Position numbers and translations under genes: made by a program
Part shown: positions 7,933 to 17,700 of the stretch, piece by piece
Layout: each line of letters opens with the position of its first letter
Position numbering within the stretch: the stretch's first letter is position 1
Notes under the pieces: model-generated
Databases searched by the model: none
Told to the model about the DNA's origin: nothing
The model's input: the letters and a program-made list of their open reading frames with translations, nothing else
Assembly (NCBI RefSeq): GCF_000383955.1
Contig: NZ_KB913013.1
Location: forward strand, 1,704,277-1,768,276
Direction of reading: 5' to 3'
DNA length: 64,000 bases
From: Rudanella lutea DSM 19387
Lineage (GTDB): Bacteria; Bacteroidota; Bacteroidia; Cytophagales; Spirosomataceae

Positions 7933-10296
7933 ATGCTCAAAAACTACCTCAAGATTGCCGTTCGGAACCTGTGGAAACACAAGCTGTTTTCGCTCATCAA
8001 TGTGTTTGGGCTGGCTTCGGGGCTGACGGTTTGCCTGCTGGCCATTGCCCACATCCGGGGCGCGTTTACGTACGACTCCTTTCATTCGAACCGCGACCGC
8101 ACGTACCGGATTCTGACCGATGTGGTGTCGCAAACCAATGACATGCATCCCTACGCCACCTCGCCCATGCCCCTGGCTGAGGTGCTTAAGCGCGACTACC
8201 CCTTTGTGGAAGCAGCCACACGGGTAGTACGCACCTACGGCGACGTATCGGGCAATGGGCGGGTACTGTCGCTGATTACCTTCGCGGTCGATCCCGGCTT
8301 TTTTAGGCTTTTTAGCTACCCGCTCGCGCAGGGTCGGCCGGCCACCGAACCCGGCACCGCCGTGGTGACCCGCCAAACCGCCGAACGATTTTTCGGAACA
8401 GCCGATCCGATTGGCAAAACCCTGCAACAGGGCGATACCGGCCCGATGCTGATTACGGGTGTGCTGGCCGAGAACCCGGCCCCGTCGCACCTCCGGTTCG
8501 ATATGCTGGTTTCGCTCGCTCCCTCAGCCCAAACCAAACTACCGGGTGTTTTTTACGACTGGCGCGAGTACCACAACGGCTACACTTACGTGCTGCTGAA
8601 ACCGGGCACCCGCCCCGAACAACTCGACAACGTGCTGCCTTCGCTCGCCCGGCGGGTTACGCAGGGGCTGGCGTTTGCGCACGAAAAAGGCTACAGCTTC
8701 CGCACACAGGCGCTCACCCGCCTGTCGCCCTCGCGGCAAGACCTGATGTTTACCACCTACGAACCCCAAATTGGCGGGCTCCTGGCCGAGCTGGGCATTG
8801 GGCTGATTACCCTGCTGATGGCCGGTTTCAATTACATCAACCTGACGCTGGCCCGTTCGCTCGGCCGCGCCCGCGAGGTAGGCATCCGGAAAGTGGCCGG
8901 GGCTCTGCGCTGGCAGGTGCAGGCGCAATTCATGGCCGAATCGGTGGTGCTGGCCCTGCTGGCTCTCGGGCTCGCAGTGGGCATGCTCGAACTGGTCCGG
9001 CCCATGGCCTTTGTGCAGCAATGGATGCTCGGCAGTATGGCCTGGGACGCTCCGTTGTGGGCCATGTGCCTCGGCTTCAGCATCGTGGCCGGCCTGTTGG
9101 CCGGGCTGATACCGGCCCGGGTGCTGTCGGGGTTTGAGCCCGCGCAGGTGCTACGCAGCCAAACCGGCCTCCGGGTATTACGGGGGCTCTCGTTGCGCAA
9201 ATCGCTGATTGTAACTCAGTTTACCATCTCGCTCGTGGCCATGATTACACTCATGACCCTCATGCGGCAAATGAACTACATGGCTACGGCCGATTATGGT
9301 TTCCGACGGACCAACGTACTCACCATTCCGCTCGCCGACCTCCCCGCCGATCGGCTGGCCCAAAAAGTTGAGCAGTTGGCGGGCGTAGAAAGCGTAGGCG
9401 TTACCTCAGACCTGTTTGGTGCTCACGGCGACACGCGCATGGCCCGTCGGCAACGCAACGCCCCCGACTCAACACCCGCCTTTACATTTGCCGTAGGCCG
9501 TCAGTTTCTGCAAACCCTCCAACTCAAACTGGTAGCCGGTACCGACCCGTTCTCGTCCGTAGCCGACACGAGTAGCCATCGAGTGGTGATCAACGAAGAG
9601 GCCGTGCGAAAACTCCGGCTCGGGAGCCCCGCCGAGGCCGTTGGGCAAACCTTCTGGTTCGACGGGGCCGAGCTACAGGTGGCCGGGGTCGTGAAGGATT
9701 TTCGGTTTACGAGTTTTGCCTGGGCCATTATGCCGCTCGTACTGCGCCACCAACCGGGTGGGCTTCGGTACCTTAACGTAGCCGTAGCCGACGGGGCTAC
9801 CGACAACGTCCGGGCGGAGGTGGCTCAAATCTGGAAAGCCCTCAAACCCTACGACCCATTTGCCGGAATCTGGTACGACGATCACCTGCGCGAACGCCAT
9901 ACCCATGCCGACGATACTGATTTTATGGGTTTGCTGGTGGGGCTGGCTTTTTCAATTGCCTGCCTGGGCCTGCTGGGTATGGTTACGTACTCTACCCAAA
10001 CCCGCACGAAGGAAGTAGGCATCCGAAAGGTGATGGGCGCCGAGGTGGGACAAATTGTCTGGCTCCTGTCGCGGGGATTTGTGTGGCTGCTGCTGCTGGC
10101 TGCGGCTATTGCCCTGCCGCTCGGTTTTCTGGCGGGTCACGCCATTCTGTTTCATTTTGCGTACCACGTTTCTATTGGGCTCGAAACGCTCGGAGCCTGC
10201 TTTGGAGTGCTGCTACTGCTGGGTAGCCTCACAATCAGTTTCCAGACCTACCGGGCTGCCCTCGCCGACCCCGTCAAATCGATTCAAACCGACTAA
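7933..10296 (+). CDS. FtsX/MacB-type ABC transporter permease (two-domain, 787 aa)
   Basis: A complete large permease. The start at 7933 (MLKNYLKIAVRNLWKHK) is chosen because this amphipathic N-terminus is the family's standard opening; the in-frame extension to 7894 is not. Order: first membrane helix near residues 22-40, periplasmic MacB_PCD-like domain, FtsX domain 1 (about 290-400) with REVGIRKVAGA and QAQFMAESV, a central helix after LRKSLIVTQFTISL, a second periplasmic domain, and FtsX domain 2 (about 665-787) with TKEVGIRKVMGA. It is 26 bases from the next permease start and probably co-transcribed with it, so a heteromeric permease pair is conceivable. There is no ATPase gene nearby. 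Possible control through the palindrome at 7804. Confidence 0.9.
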   Translation: MLKNYLKIAVRNLWKHKLFSLINVFGLASGLTVCLLAIAHIRGAFTYDSFHSNRDRTYRILTDVVSQTNDMHPYATSPMPLAEVLKRDYPFVEAATRVVRTYGDVSGNGRVLSLITFAVDPGFFRLFSYPLAQGRPATEPGTAVVTRQTAERFFGTADPIGKTLQQGDTGPMLITGVLAENPAPSHLRFDMLVSLAPSAQTKLPGVFYDWREYHNGYTYVLLKPGTRPEQLDNVLPSLARRVTQGLAFAHEKGYSFRTQALTRLSPSRQDLMFTTYEPQIGGLLAELGIGLITLLMAGFNYINLTLARSLGRAREVGIRKVAGALRWQVQAQFMAESVVLALLALGLAVGMLELVRPMAFVQQWMLGSMAWDAPLWAMCLGFSIVAGLLAGLIPARVLSGFEPAQVLRSQTGLRVLRGLSLRKSLIVTQFTISLVAMITLMTLMRQMNYMATADYGFRRTNVLTIPLADLPADRLAQKVEQLAGVESVGVTSDLFGAHGDTRMARRQRNAPDSTPAFTFAVGRQFLQTLQLKLVAGTDPFSSVADTSSHRVVINEEAVRKLRLGSPAEAVGQTFWFDGAELQVAGVVKDFRFTSFAWAIMPLVLRHQPGGLRYLNVAVADGATDNVRAEVAQIWKALKPYDPFAGIWYDDHLRERHTHADDTDFMGLLVGLAFSIACLGLLGMVTYSTQTRTKEVGIRKVMGAEVGQIVWLLSRGFVWLLLLAAAIALPLGFLAGHAILFHFAYHVSIGLETLGACFGVLLLLGSLTISFQTYRAALADPVKSIQTD

Positions 10297-10322
10297 CCGA
10301 CTTCTCTTTTTCTCCGATCACC

Positions 10323-12737
10323 ATGTTCCGCAACTATCTCAAAATCGCTTTCCGGACGCTTACCAAACACAAAACCCATTCGCTCATCAACCTGATTGGG
10401 CTGTCGGTAGCGTTTGCCTCGGCTACGCTGCTTTTTATGACGGCGTGGTTTGAGTGGAGTTATGACCGGTTTCATGCCGACTCCGAGCGGATTTACCGGC
10501 TCTACATTCAGGAGTCGTCGGGCGAGTCGACAAGCATTATGCCCTACCCGCTCACGCCTGCCCTCCAAACCGAACTAAACGACGCCGAGGCCGTAACGCG
10601 GTTTATGTGGTCGCAAACCGAATTTGTGGGCGAGAAACGGGTAGCCAAAGACATCCGGTTTGTGGATCCGGCCGTTTTCAAGACCTTTTCGTTTCCGTTC
10701 ATTCAGGGCGATCCCAACACGGCCCTGAACGAATTGAGCAGCATGGTACTAACCGAAGACATGGCGCAGGACCTCTTCGGCAACGAGAACCCGCTGGGCA
10801 AAACCCTCCGTACCGATGGCCTCAACATGGGCCGCGATTTTGTGGTGACGGGCGTGATTGCCAACCCGCGTACCAACTCTTCGTTTCAGTTTGATGCGCT
10901 GGTGCGGCCTGAGGTACGCGCCGACTATCAACCCAACAAGGCCGAGTGGGGTAATCGAAACCACGAAATTTTTGTCAAGCTCAAGCCCGGCATCGACGCG
11001 CAAACGGCCGAACGGCGGCTGAGTGCGTTGAGCCAGAAATACTGGCAGGCCGATATTGCCGAAGCCAAGCGCCGGGGCGACAAACCCGACGAGCGGGGCG
11101 AGTACATCAGCCTGCGTTTACAACCCCTCACCGATATTCATTTCGACACCAAAGGCGTGATGGGCGGGGGAATCAGCCGCACGTACGTGTATGCGCTGGC
11201 GCTCATCGGATTGTTTATTCTGCTGATTGCGGGCATCAACTACGTAAATCTGTCGCTGGCCCGGTCGGTAACGCGGGCGCGGGAGGTGGGCGTTCGGAAA
11301 TCACTGGGCGCACAACCGGGGCAACTGCTGGGGCAGTTCTGGGCCGAGTCGTTGGTGGTGTGTGTGCTGGCGCTGGGTATCGGGTTCGGATTGGTACTTT
11401 GGCTGCGTCCATCGTTCAACCGGTTGTTTGGCACCCGGCTCAGTACCGACCTCCTGTTTCAGCCCGGTACGCTCATAGCCATCGGGTTGGGCTTTGGCCT
11501 GATCAGCCTGCTTACGGGTGGCTACCCAGCCTGGCTGATGGCTCGTTTCGAAGCCGTTACGGTGCTCAAAGGCAAGCTCAAAGGACCCAAAGCGGGCGGG
11601 TTACGCAGCGTCCTGATTGTGGCTCAGTTTGCCCTGGCGAGCCTGCTCATCACCTGCACTCTCCTGATTGGGCAGCAGCTCCGGTTCCTGCGCGAACGGC
11701 CGCTCGGCTTCAACGAAGAACAGGTGATTAGTTTGCCCCTCCGCAATCAGGACAATCTGGATGGAAACCGGGCCGTGCGGCTCCTGCGCGACCGGCTCCG
11801 CAACAATCCCGACGTGGTGAGCATATCGGGTACAGCCAGTAACGTTGGCGAAGGGATGGACGGCAACATGTCGCGGAGTATGAGCGGCTGGACGCACAAC
11901 AATCGCGAGGTACAAACGGACTGGCTCCGGGTCGATTTCGACTACCTCAAAACGTTGGACATGACCCTGCTGGCGGGCCGCGATTTCAGCCCCGCGTTTA
12001 GCACCGATACGGCCTCGGCGGTTATTATCACCCAAAGTATGGCCAAACAGCTGGGCGAGAAGAACCCCGTGGGCGTCTTTATCCACCCCGACACGACCGG
12101 CCCGAAATACCAGGTTGTCGGCGTCATTCCCGACTTTAACCTGTATTCGCTGCGACAAAAAGCTACGCCCATCACCATGCACCTCGACGCATCAACGGAG
12201 CTGTCGTATGCACTCATCCGAACCACACCGGGCGGTATGATCCGGGTAATGGATCAGCTGAAAGGCCTCTGGCGCGAAATGGCCCCGACGGCCGCATTTC
12301 AGGCCTCGTTTGTGAACGAAAATACCAACCGCTGGTACGTGCGCGAAGAACGGTTTGCCACTATTTTTCAGCTGGCAGCCGGACTGACCATTTTGCTGTC
12401 GTGCATGGGTCTGTTTGCGATTGCGCTGCTGTCAATTGAGCAACGCACCAAAGAGATTGGCGTGCGAAAAGTGCTGGGGGCGTCGGTGCCGGGGCTGGTG
12501 GCGCTCATCAGCAAGGATTTTCTGAAACTGGTCTTGATTGCGGTGGTGATTGCCGCGCCCGTGGCCTGGTACGCCATGAACGCCTGGTTGCAGGACTTCG
12601 CCTACAAAATCGATATTGAGTGGTGGGTATTTGCCGGGGCGGGGCTGCTCGCGTTGGTTATTGCGTTTGTCACGGTGAGTTTCCAGAGCGTAAAAGCCGC
12701 CCTGATGAACCCGGTAAAGAGCCTCCGGGCGGAGTAA
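10323..12737 (+). CDS. FtsX/MacB-type ABC transporter permease (two-domain, 804 aa)
   Basis: Second gene of a likely two-gene permease operon (26-base gap). The N-terminus MFRNYLKIAFRTLTKHK matches the family opening. FtsX domain 1 carries REVGVRKSLGAQPGQLLGQFWAES and domain 2 carries TKEIGVRKVLGA. The last 95 residues are strongly similar to those of the partial permease at the window start (KDFLKLVLIA, WLQDFAYK, DIEWWVFAGAG), which points to duplication within this cluster. Two periplasmic MacB_PCD-like domains lie between the membrane parts. The stop codon is three bases from the stop of the convergent Uma2-family gene, with no room for a dedicated terminator. Substrate unknown. Confidence 0.9.
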   Translation: MFRNYLKIAFRTLTKHKTHSLINLIGLSVAFASATLLFMTAWFEWSYDRFHADSERIYRLYIQESSGESTSIMPYPLTPALQTELNDAEAVTRFMWSQTEFVGEKRVAKDIRFVDPAVFKTFSFPFIQGDPNTALNELSSMVLTEDMAQDLFGNENPLGKTLRTDGLNMGRDFVVTGVIANPRTNSSFQFDALVRPEVRADYQPNKAEWGNRNHEIFVKLKPGIDAQTAERRLSALSQKYWQADIAEAKRRGDKPDERGEYISLRLQPLTDIHFDTKGVMGGGISRTYVYALALIGLFILLIAGINYVNLSLARSVTRAREVGVRKSLGAQPGQLLGQFWAESLVVCVLALGIGFGLVLWLRPSFNRLFGTRLSTDLLFQPGTLIAIGLGFGLISLLTGGYPAWLMARFEAVTVLKGKLKGPKAGGLRSVLIVAQFALASLLITCTLLIGQQLRFLRERPLGFNEEQVISLPLRNQDNLDGNRAVRLLRDRLRNNPDVVSISGTASNVGEGMDGNMSRSMSGWTHNNREVQTDWLRVDFDYLKTLDMTLLAGRDFSPAFSTDTASAVIITQSMAKQLGEKNPVGVFIHPDTTGPKYQVVGVIPDFNLYSLRQKATPITMHLDASTELSYALIRTTPGGMIRVMDQLKGLWREMAPTAAFQASFVNENTNRWYVREERFATIFQLAAGLTILLSCMGLFAIALLSIEQRTKEIGVRKVLGASVPGLVALISKDFLKLVLIAVVIAAPVAWYAMNAWLQDFAYKIDIEWWVFAGAGLLALVIAFVTVSFQSVKAALMNPVKSLRAE

Positions 12738-12740
12738 CAC

Positions 12741-13208
12741 TTACCGAAAGAGCTGACTGAAAGGCACTTCGATGCCAGTGGCTGGGTCGTGCACCACCCC
12801 GTCGGTGTACGTTTTTTTCTGCCCGTCGGGTGTTCTAACCTGAACCATCTGGAGCGGGGGTACAATAATCCAAACCGACTGCACACCCGCCGGAAAATAA
12901 ACCGTATTGACCTTGGTGGTTATATCGGTAGTAGCTTGCTTCGGCGACTGAATTTCGATGGCGATGATCGGCGGTTGGGTGTAGAAAATGATGTCGTTTT
13001 CCCAATCCTCGGCTCGTTTGGGGAACACGCTCACATCCGGCTTACACTTACCCGTGGATAATTCGAGTTCAAGCTCAGGCAGAATATCATAGTCAGTATC
13101 ATAGCGGTCGAGAGCTACGCTTAACCGGTGCATGATTTTAGAATGATTGTAGGACATGATATCTTCTGAGTGAAACTCTTCGATCAGATCAAACACGGGC
13201 GTTTCCAT
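12741..13208 (-). CDS. Uma2 family (DUF820) restriction-endonuclease-fold protein
   Basis: A 155-residue protein. The ATG at 13208 (METPVFDLIEEF) is preferred over a TTG seven codons upstream. The Uma2/DUF820 pattern is clear: KCKPDVSVF (PD motif aspartate), then IIAIEIQSPKQATTD (E-x-x-SP, the E-x-K-like part of a PD-(D/E)xK core), then KVNTVYFPAGVQSVWIIVPP, matching the family's K-Y-G-V-x-x-x-W-x-V-x-P stretch. The family is abundant in cyanobacteria and some Bacteroidota. A nuclease fold is known but the biological role is not settled. It is convergent with the permease operon and not linked to a visible toxin, restriction or mobile gene. One substitution to note: the usual EVLSPST reads EIQSPKQ. 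Confidence 0.82.
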   Translation of the reverse strand: METPVFDLIEEFHSEDIMSYNHSKIMHRLSVALDRYDTDYDILPELELELSTGKCKPDVSVFPKRAEDWENDIIFYTQPPIIAIEIQSPKQATTDITTKVNTVYFPAGVQSVWIIVPPLQMVQVRTPDGQKKTYTDGVVHDPATGIEVPFSQLFR

Positions 13209-13289
13209 AACAAAAGGCGTTTGTACCAAAGATAACGCAACAAGGTAAACGATTCGCTACCAGCACACCAAAATTACCCGGTACAAGGT

Positions 13290-13335
13290 GCATCCAAACA
13301 GCAATTGGGGGCTAATAATCTCCCGGTTTGGATGC
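13290..13335. repeat. Inverted repeat in a divergent gap
   Basis: Perfect 10-bp arms at 13290-13299 and 13326-13335, separated by 26 bases, lie between divergent genes. A terminator is not expected here, so it could be a paired protein-binding site. Low certainty. Confidence 0.35.
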
Positions 13336-13368
13336 CCCGGCTTTTCTAGGCAACTTGCCGGCGTTCCG

Positions 13369-13412
13369 GTTTTTAGTTTTTAGTTTTTGGTTTATTGTCT
13401 TTGGTTTATTGT
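13369..13412. repeat. T-rich intergenic repeat, family A copy 1
   Basis: A run of degenerate units of the form TTTTTAG / TTTTTGG / TTTATTG. The same words recur at 19916-20021 and 56163-56247. It lies directly upstream of the NamZ-like gene; no facing right arm is seen in this copy. Confidence 0.6.
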
Positions 13413-13465
13413 TCCTGGCGGCCGACCTTTCGGTTCATCGTTCATCGCTCATCCCTCTCCTTCCT

Positions 13466-14695
13466 ATGAAACTCGCGTACCTCCCCCTGCTGCTGGGTTT
13501 ACTCGCTCCAGCGGGGCATTCACCAATTCCCTTGCTTACACCGGTGCCGACGGCTACCCGACCCGCGCCCGTGCTGCAAACCGGTGCCGATCAGGTGAGC
13601 CGCTACCTGCCTTATCTGAAAGGCAAACGCATCGGGATGGTCGTCAATCAAACGTCGATTATCGGCAACAAACCGAGCGTCGATAGTCTGGTGAGTCTGG
13701 GCGTAAACGTGGTATCAATTTTCGGGCCCGAACACGGCTTCCGGGGCAACGCCAGCAACGGCGCCAAGGTCGACGATAGCGTTGACCCCAAAACCGGGAT
13801 TCCGATTATTTCGCTGTACGGCAAAAACAAGAAACCATCCAAAGAGCAGCTAGACAAAATCGACCTGCTGGTGTACGACATTCAGGACGTGGGGTGCCGG
13901 TTTTACACCTACATCAACACCCTCGACCATGTGATGGAGGCCTGCGCCGAAAACGGCAAAGAACTGCTTATTCTGGACCGGCCCAATCCCAACGGCTACC
14001 TCGTCGACGGGCCCATGCTGGAAGACCACCTGCACTCGGGGATCGGGATGCACCGCATACCCATTGCGCACGGCATGACCATCGGCGAGTTTGCCCGGAT
14101 GATCAACGGCGAAGGCTGGCTACCCAACAAGATGCAGTGCAAGCTAAACATCATTAAGGTAGCCAATTACACGCACGACACGCCCTACGTGCTGCCGGTA
14201 GCACCCTCGCCCAACCTCAACACGCCCCAGTCGATTCTGCTGTACCCGAGCGTTTGTCTGTTCGAAGGCACCATTATCAGTCAGGGGCGGGGCACCTACA
14301 TTCCGTTTACGGTACTGGGCGCACCGGCGCTCAAGGGGCAGTACTCGTTTTCGTTCAAGCCGGTGAGCATCAAGGGCATGAAAGAGGCTCCATTGCATCA
14401 GGATACCGAATGCTACGGCCTCGATCTGCGGCAATACGACACGGCCCAACTACGCCGGTCGAAACAACTGAACCTGCAATGGCTCATGGAACTGTACAAA
14501 GCCTACCCCGACAAAGCCCGGTTTTTCGACATGAGCCAAAGCCGCGAGATCGGCAACTTCGACAAGCTGGCCGGCACCGAAAACCTGAAAAAACAGATCA
14601 TTGCCGGGACGCCCGAAGCCGAAATCCGAAAAAGCTGGGAGCCGGGTCTGTCAGCCTACAAAGCCATGCGCAAGAAATACCTGCTGTATCCGTAG
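13466..14695 (+). CDS. Exo-beta-N-acetylmuramidase NamZ family protein (DUF1343)
   Basis: A 409-residue secreted protein. The start at 13466 (MKLAYLPLLLGLLAPAG) gives a signal peptide; the upstream in-frame codons run through a repeat and are not convincing. The DUF1343/NamZ signature is complete: GMVVNQTSI near residue 45, FGPEHGFRG, LLVYDIQDVGCRFYTYI, LLILDRPNPNG, HRIPIAHGMTIGEFA, and a C-terminal GTENLKKQI. Characterised NamZ enzymes release terminal MurNAc from peptidoglycan fragments, so the inferred role is cell-wall turnover or recycling in the periplasm or outside the cell. No MurNAc kinase or other recycling gene is adjacent. A very strong hairpin terminator follows. Confidence 0.88.
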   Translation: MKLAYLPLLLGLLAPAGHSPIPLLTPVPTATRPAPVLQTGADQVSRYLPYLKGKRIGMVVNQTSIIGNKPSVDSLVSLGVNVVSIFGPEHGFRGNASNGAKVDDSVDPKTGIPIISLYGKNKKPSKEQLDKIDLLVYDIQDVGCRFYTYINTLDHVMEACAENGKELLILDRPNPNGYLVDGPMLEDHLHSGIGMHRIPIAHGMTIGEFARMINGEGWLPNKMQCKLNIIKVANYTHDTPYVLPVAPSPNLNTPQSILLYPSVCLFEGTIISQGRGTYIPFTVLGAPALKGQYSFSFKPVSIKGMKEAPLHQDTECYGLDLRQYDTAQLRRSKQLNLQWLMELYKAYPDKARFFDMSQSREIGNFDKLAGTENLKKQIIAGTPEAEIRKSWEPGLSAYKAMRKKYLLYP

Positions 14696-14725
14696 GGTTT
14701 AGTCCCTATCCACGCTTCGCATCAG

Positions 14726-14783
14726 AAGCAACGCGCCCCTCCGGAAACGCTTTAGGAAGCGTTTCCGGAGGGGCGCGTTGCTT
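14726..14783. terminator. Perfect 27-bp bidirectional hairpin terminator
   Basis: The left arm 14726-14752 pairs without mismatch with the right arm 14757-14783 around a TAGG loop. It is GC-rich in the middle with AAGC/GCTT ends. It lies between the convergent NamZ-like gene (stop 14695) and the TonB receptor (stop 14796). Confidence 0.85.
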
Positions 14784-14795
14784 TGCGGCTATTGT

Positions 14796-17700
14796 TTAGA
14801 AGGTGTAGCGGGCACCCAGCTGAACCGAGTACGGGGTGCCGTTTTTCTGGGTTACGCCCACGTTTTCGTTCACCCGGTAGCTATACTGCCGGGTTGTGGG
14901 GTTGAAACCCGAGGGCGTCAGCAGGGTCTGGTTGCCCAGGTTGTAGTTGCCGCCCCAGTTCCGGCGCGAAGTTGCTTCGTTGCCTTTCAGCATCACCCCG
15001 TCGAGGGCTTGCCCAAGCAGGTTAGCGAAATTGAATACATCGACACTCACCTCCAGCTTCTGAGTACCGAACGTTTTAAACGCTTTGGCCAACCGCACAT
15101 CAAACGTACCAGAGAACGGGTTTTCGCCCCCATTCCGATTCGAGATGGTACCCAGACTGTTGCGAATAAACGAAGCGGCCCGATTATCAGGGTTATCGAG
15201 TACCCGTTGCATCGACGTCCGAATGCCCTGGGCCACCTCAGGGTTACTCGGGTCGAACACAAACGCCAGGTCGTTGTCGTTGCCGGGGCCTCCCACAAAG
15301 TCGCCGTTGATATCGCCGTCCACGACCAGCGAGTAGCGGGTTCCGCCCAGGCCCGTAAACCGAACACTGAGCACCACCCCACCCACCGAGGGCGTCGACC
15401 CGAAGGCTACGATCTTGTGCCGGAACTGGTTGTCGGAGTAATTGATCTCATCGAGGCTGCGCGGGTCACTCTTGATGGGCCGGAATGTAGAGGTATTGGC
15501 CACGTTGCCGTTGTACGAGGTGTTGTCTCTGGCATCGTTCCAGGTGTAGCTAAACGCCAGCGAGCCATTGCGGGGCAAGCGCACCTCCCCGTCGAACACA
15601 AAGGTTAGGGTTTGCAGCCTCGCTCCGTTGGTCAGCATGAGCGTGCGACCCACGGCCTGCGTTTTCCGGCCCAGTACATTGTTTGTTTGTCCGCTGTTGG
15701 TCGCAATCGTGTTGGCGGGTACAAACACCGCCCGGTTAGCTTCGTTACTCAACCGGAAATAGGGCTGATCAACAAGGTTCTGGTCGATGTACACGTAGTT
15801 GTTCACCGTGCGGGCATACAGCAGGTTGGCCCCTAACCGCACCCGATCGCCGAAAAACCGGCTGTACGACAGGTTGGCCTTGTAAATAGTGGGCACCTGA
15901 AACTTTGGGTCGTTGAGGTTGATAGTCGACACGTAGCTGGCACCAGCGGGTACGCCCGGTGCGGTGCCCGGATCGTTACGGTAGGCCACAAAATCGGGGC
16001 GGGGTACCAGATTGGGCTGGCTCGCGTTGGCCGGGCGCGTCACATCAATCGACGCTACTTTGGTACCGCTATTCTGGATGTTATTGACCTGTGCGTAGTT
16101 GATCACGTAGGCCGAGAAAGCCCCCGCCCCGAACCGGATCACATCCCGATTTTTACCGCCGGGGTTCCACGTCAGCTGTAAACGGGGCTGAATATTGTTC
16201 CAGTCGGTCGGGTTGGCGTCGGTACGCAGGCCCAGCTCCCGATCAACTACGGGGTTGTAATCGCCCTTGGTCAGATAACTGGTGAGGTCCCAGCGGAGGC
16301 CAGCCTGCACGGCCACATCCGGGTGGGGGTTAAACTGCATCTGCCCGAACAACGATGCGTTGAGTACGTACTGCTGCACCGAGGGCACTCCGTTGATAGG
16401 CACCTCGCGGGCATACCGCGACGGGTTCAGATCGTTGAACTCCTGCAGATTATTGAAGATAAACCGGCCGTTCTGCTCGTTGGAAATGTACGTATCGAGG
16501 TAAGTAAGGGTGTTATCTGTGCCGAAGGTGAAATTGTAGCGACCTTTGTTCCAGTACAACGTATTGACCAGTTGTATCTGGTTTTCGAGGTTGCGCTCGG
16601 GCGTAAACCGCTGCCCGCCAAACTGCACCGATGTGTTGCTGGTGCGCCCGTTGGGCAACAACGACCGCACCGTAACAATAGCCCGCGGAATATTGGCCGA
16701 GGGCAACAGGCTGTTGGGCTCGTAATTGCGGGTAGCGTGCTGGTATTGCAGCTTCAACTCGTTCACGAGGGTCGGTTTGATGGTCGAGCGGAGCGATACC
16801 AGCGTACTGTTTTCCAATGACTTGAAACCACCATACACCTCAAACAGGTTGATAGCCGAGTTGTCGTTGTTGCTGTTGGGGTTGTTCCAGTTACTGAAAT
16901 TGTTCCGCAGCGTGAGCGTGTTTCTAGCGTTGATCTGCCAGTCGAGCCGGGTAAATACCGTATTGGCTACCGTTTGGCGGTTAAACTCCCCAACCTGCTG
17001 GGTCTGGCTCAATCCGTATTTCTGCCGGGCAATGGTAATCACGCTGTCCAGCACGGCCTTGCTGATGCCCAATGCATTAGCGTCGGCATCGCTCCGAATA
17101 TCGGCAATGTAAAACGGGGCCGACTCGGTCTGCCGGTCGAGAGCAACAAAATAATGCAGCTTGTCTTTGATGATAGGCCCACCGAGGCTGAACCCATACT
17201 GAAACCGGCTAAAGTCGACCGTGCGCACGTTGCCCCGCATATCGCGCGGACTGGCCAACCCGTCGGCGTTGTAGTATGTAAAAGCTGTACCCGTCACCTT
17301 GTTGGTACCCGACTTGGTTACGGCACTCACCGTACCGCCCCCCTGCCGCCCTTTGGTGACGTCGTACTCATTGGCAACGATTTCAAACTCCCGGATGGCT
17401 TCGAGCGAGAGCGAAAACGGCCCGCTACCCAACTGCCCGCTGGTGAGGTTGTTGCGGGCACTGGCCCCGTCGATCAGGTAGTTGGTCGAGGAAGCCAGCT
17501 GCCCCCCGATACTGATGCCATTGCTCAGGGGCGACAGGGCCAGCAGGTTGGTAAAGCTTCGGTTGAATACGGGCAACCGGGCAATGTTACCCGCCGTAAT
17601 GGCAGTGGAGGCCCCCAACCGATCCACGCGGCTTTTGAGGCCCGTTTCGGTTACGATTACCTCCTGTAGATCCTGGTTGGTTTCGATCATGGCGGTGTTA

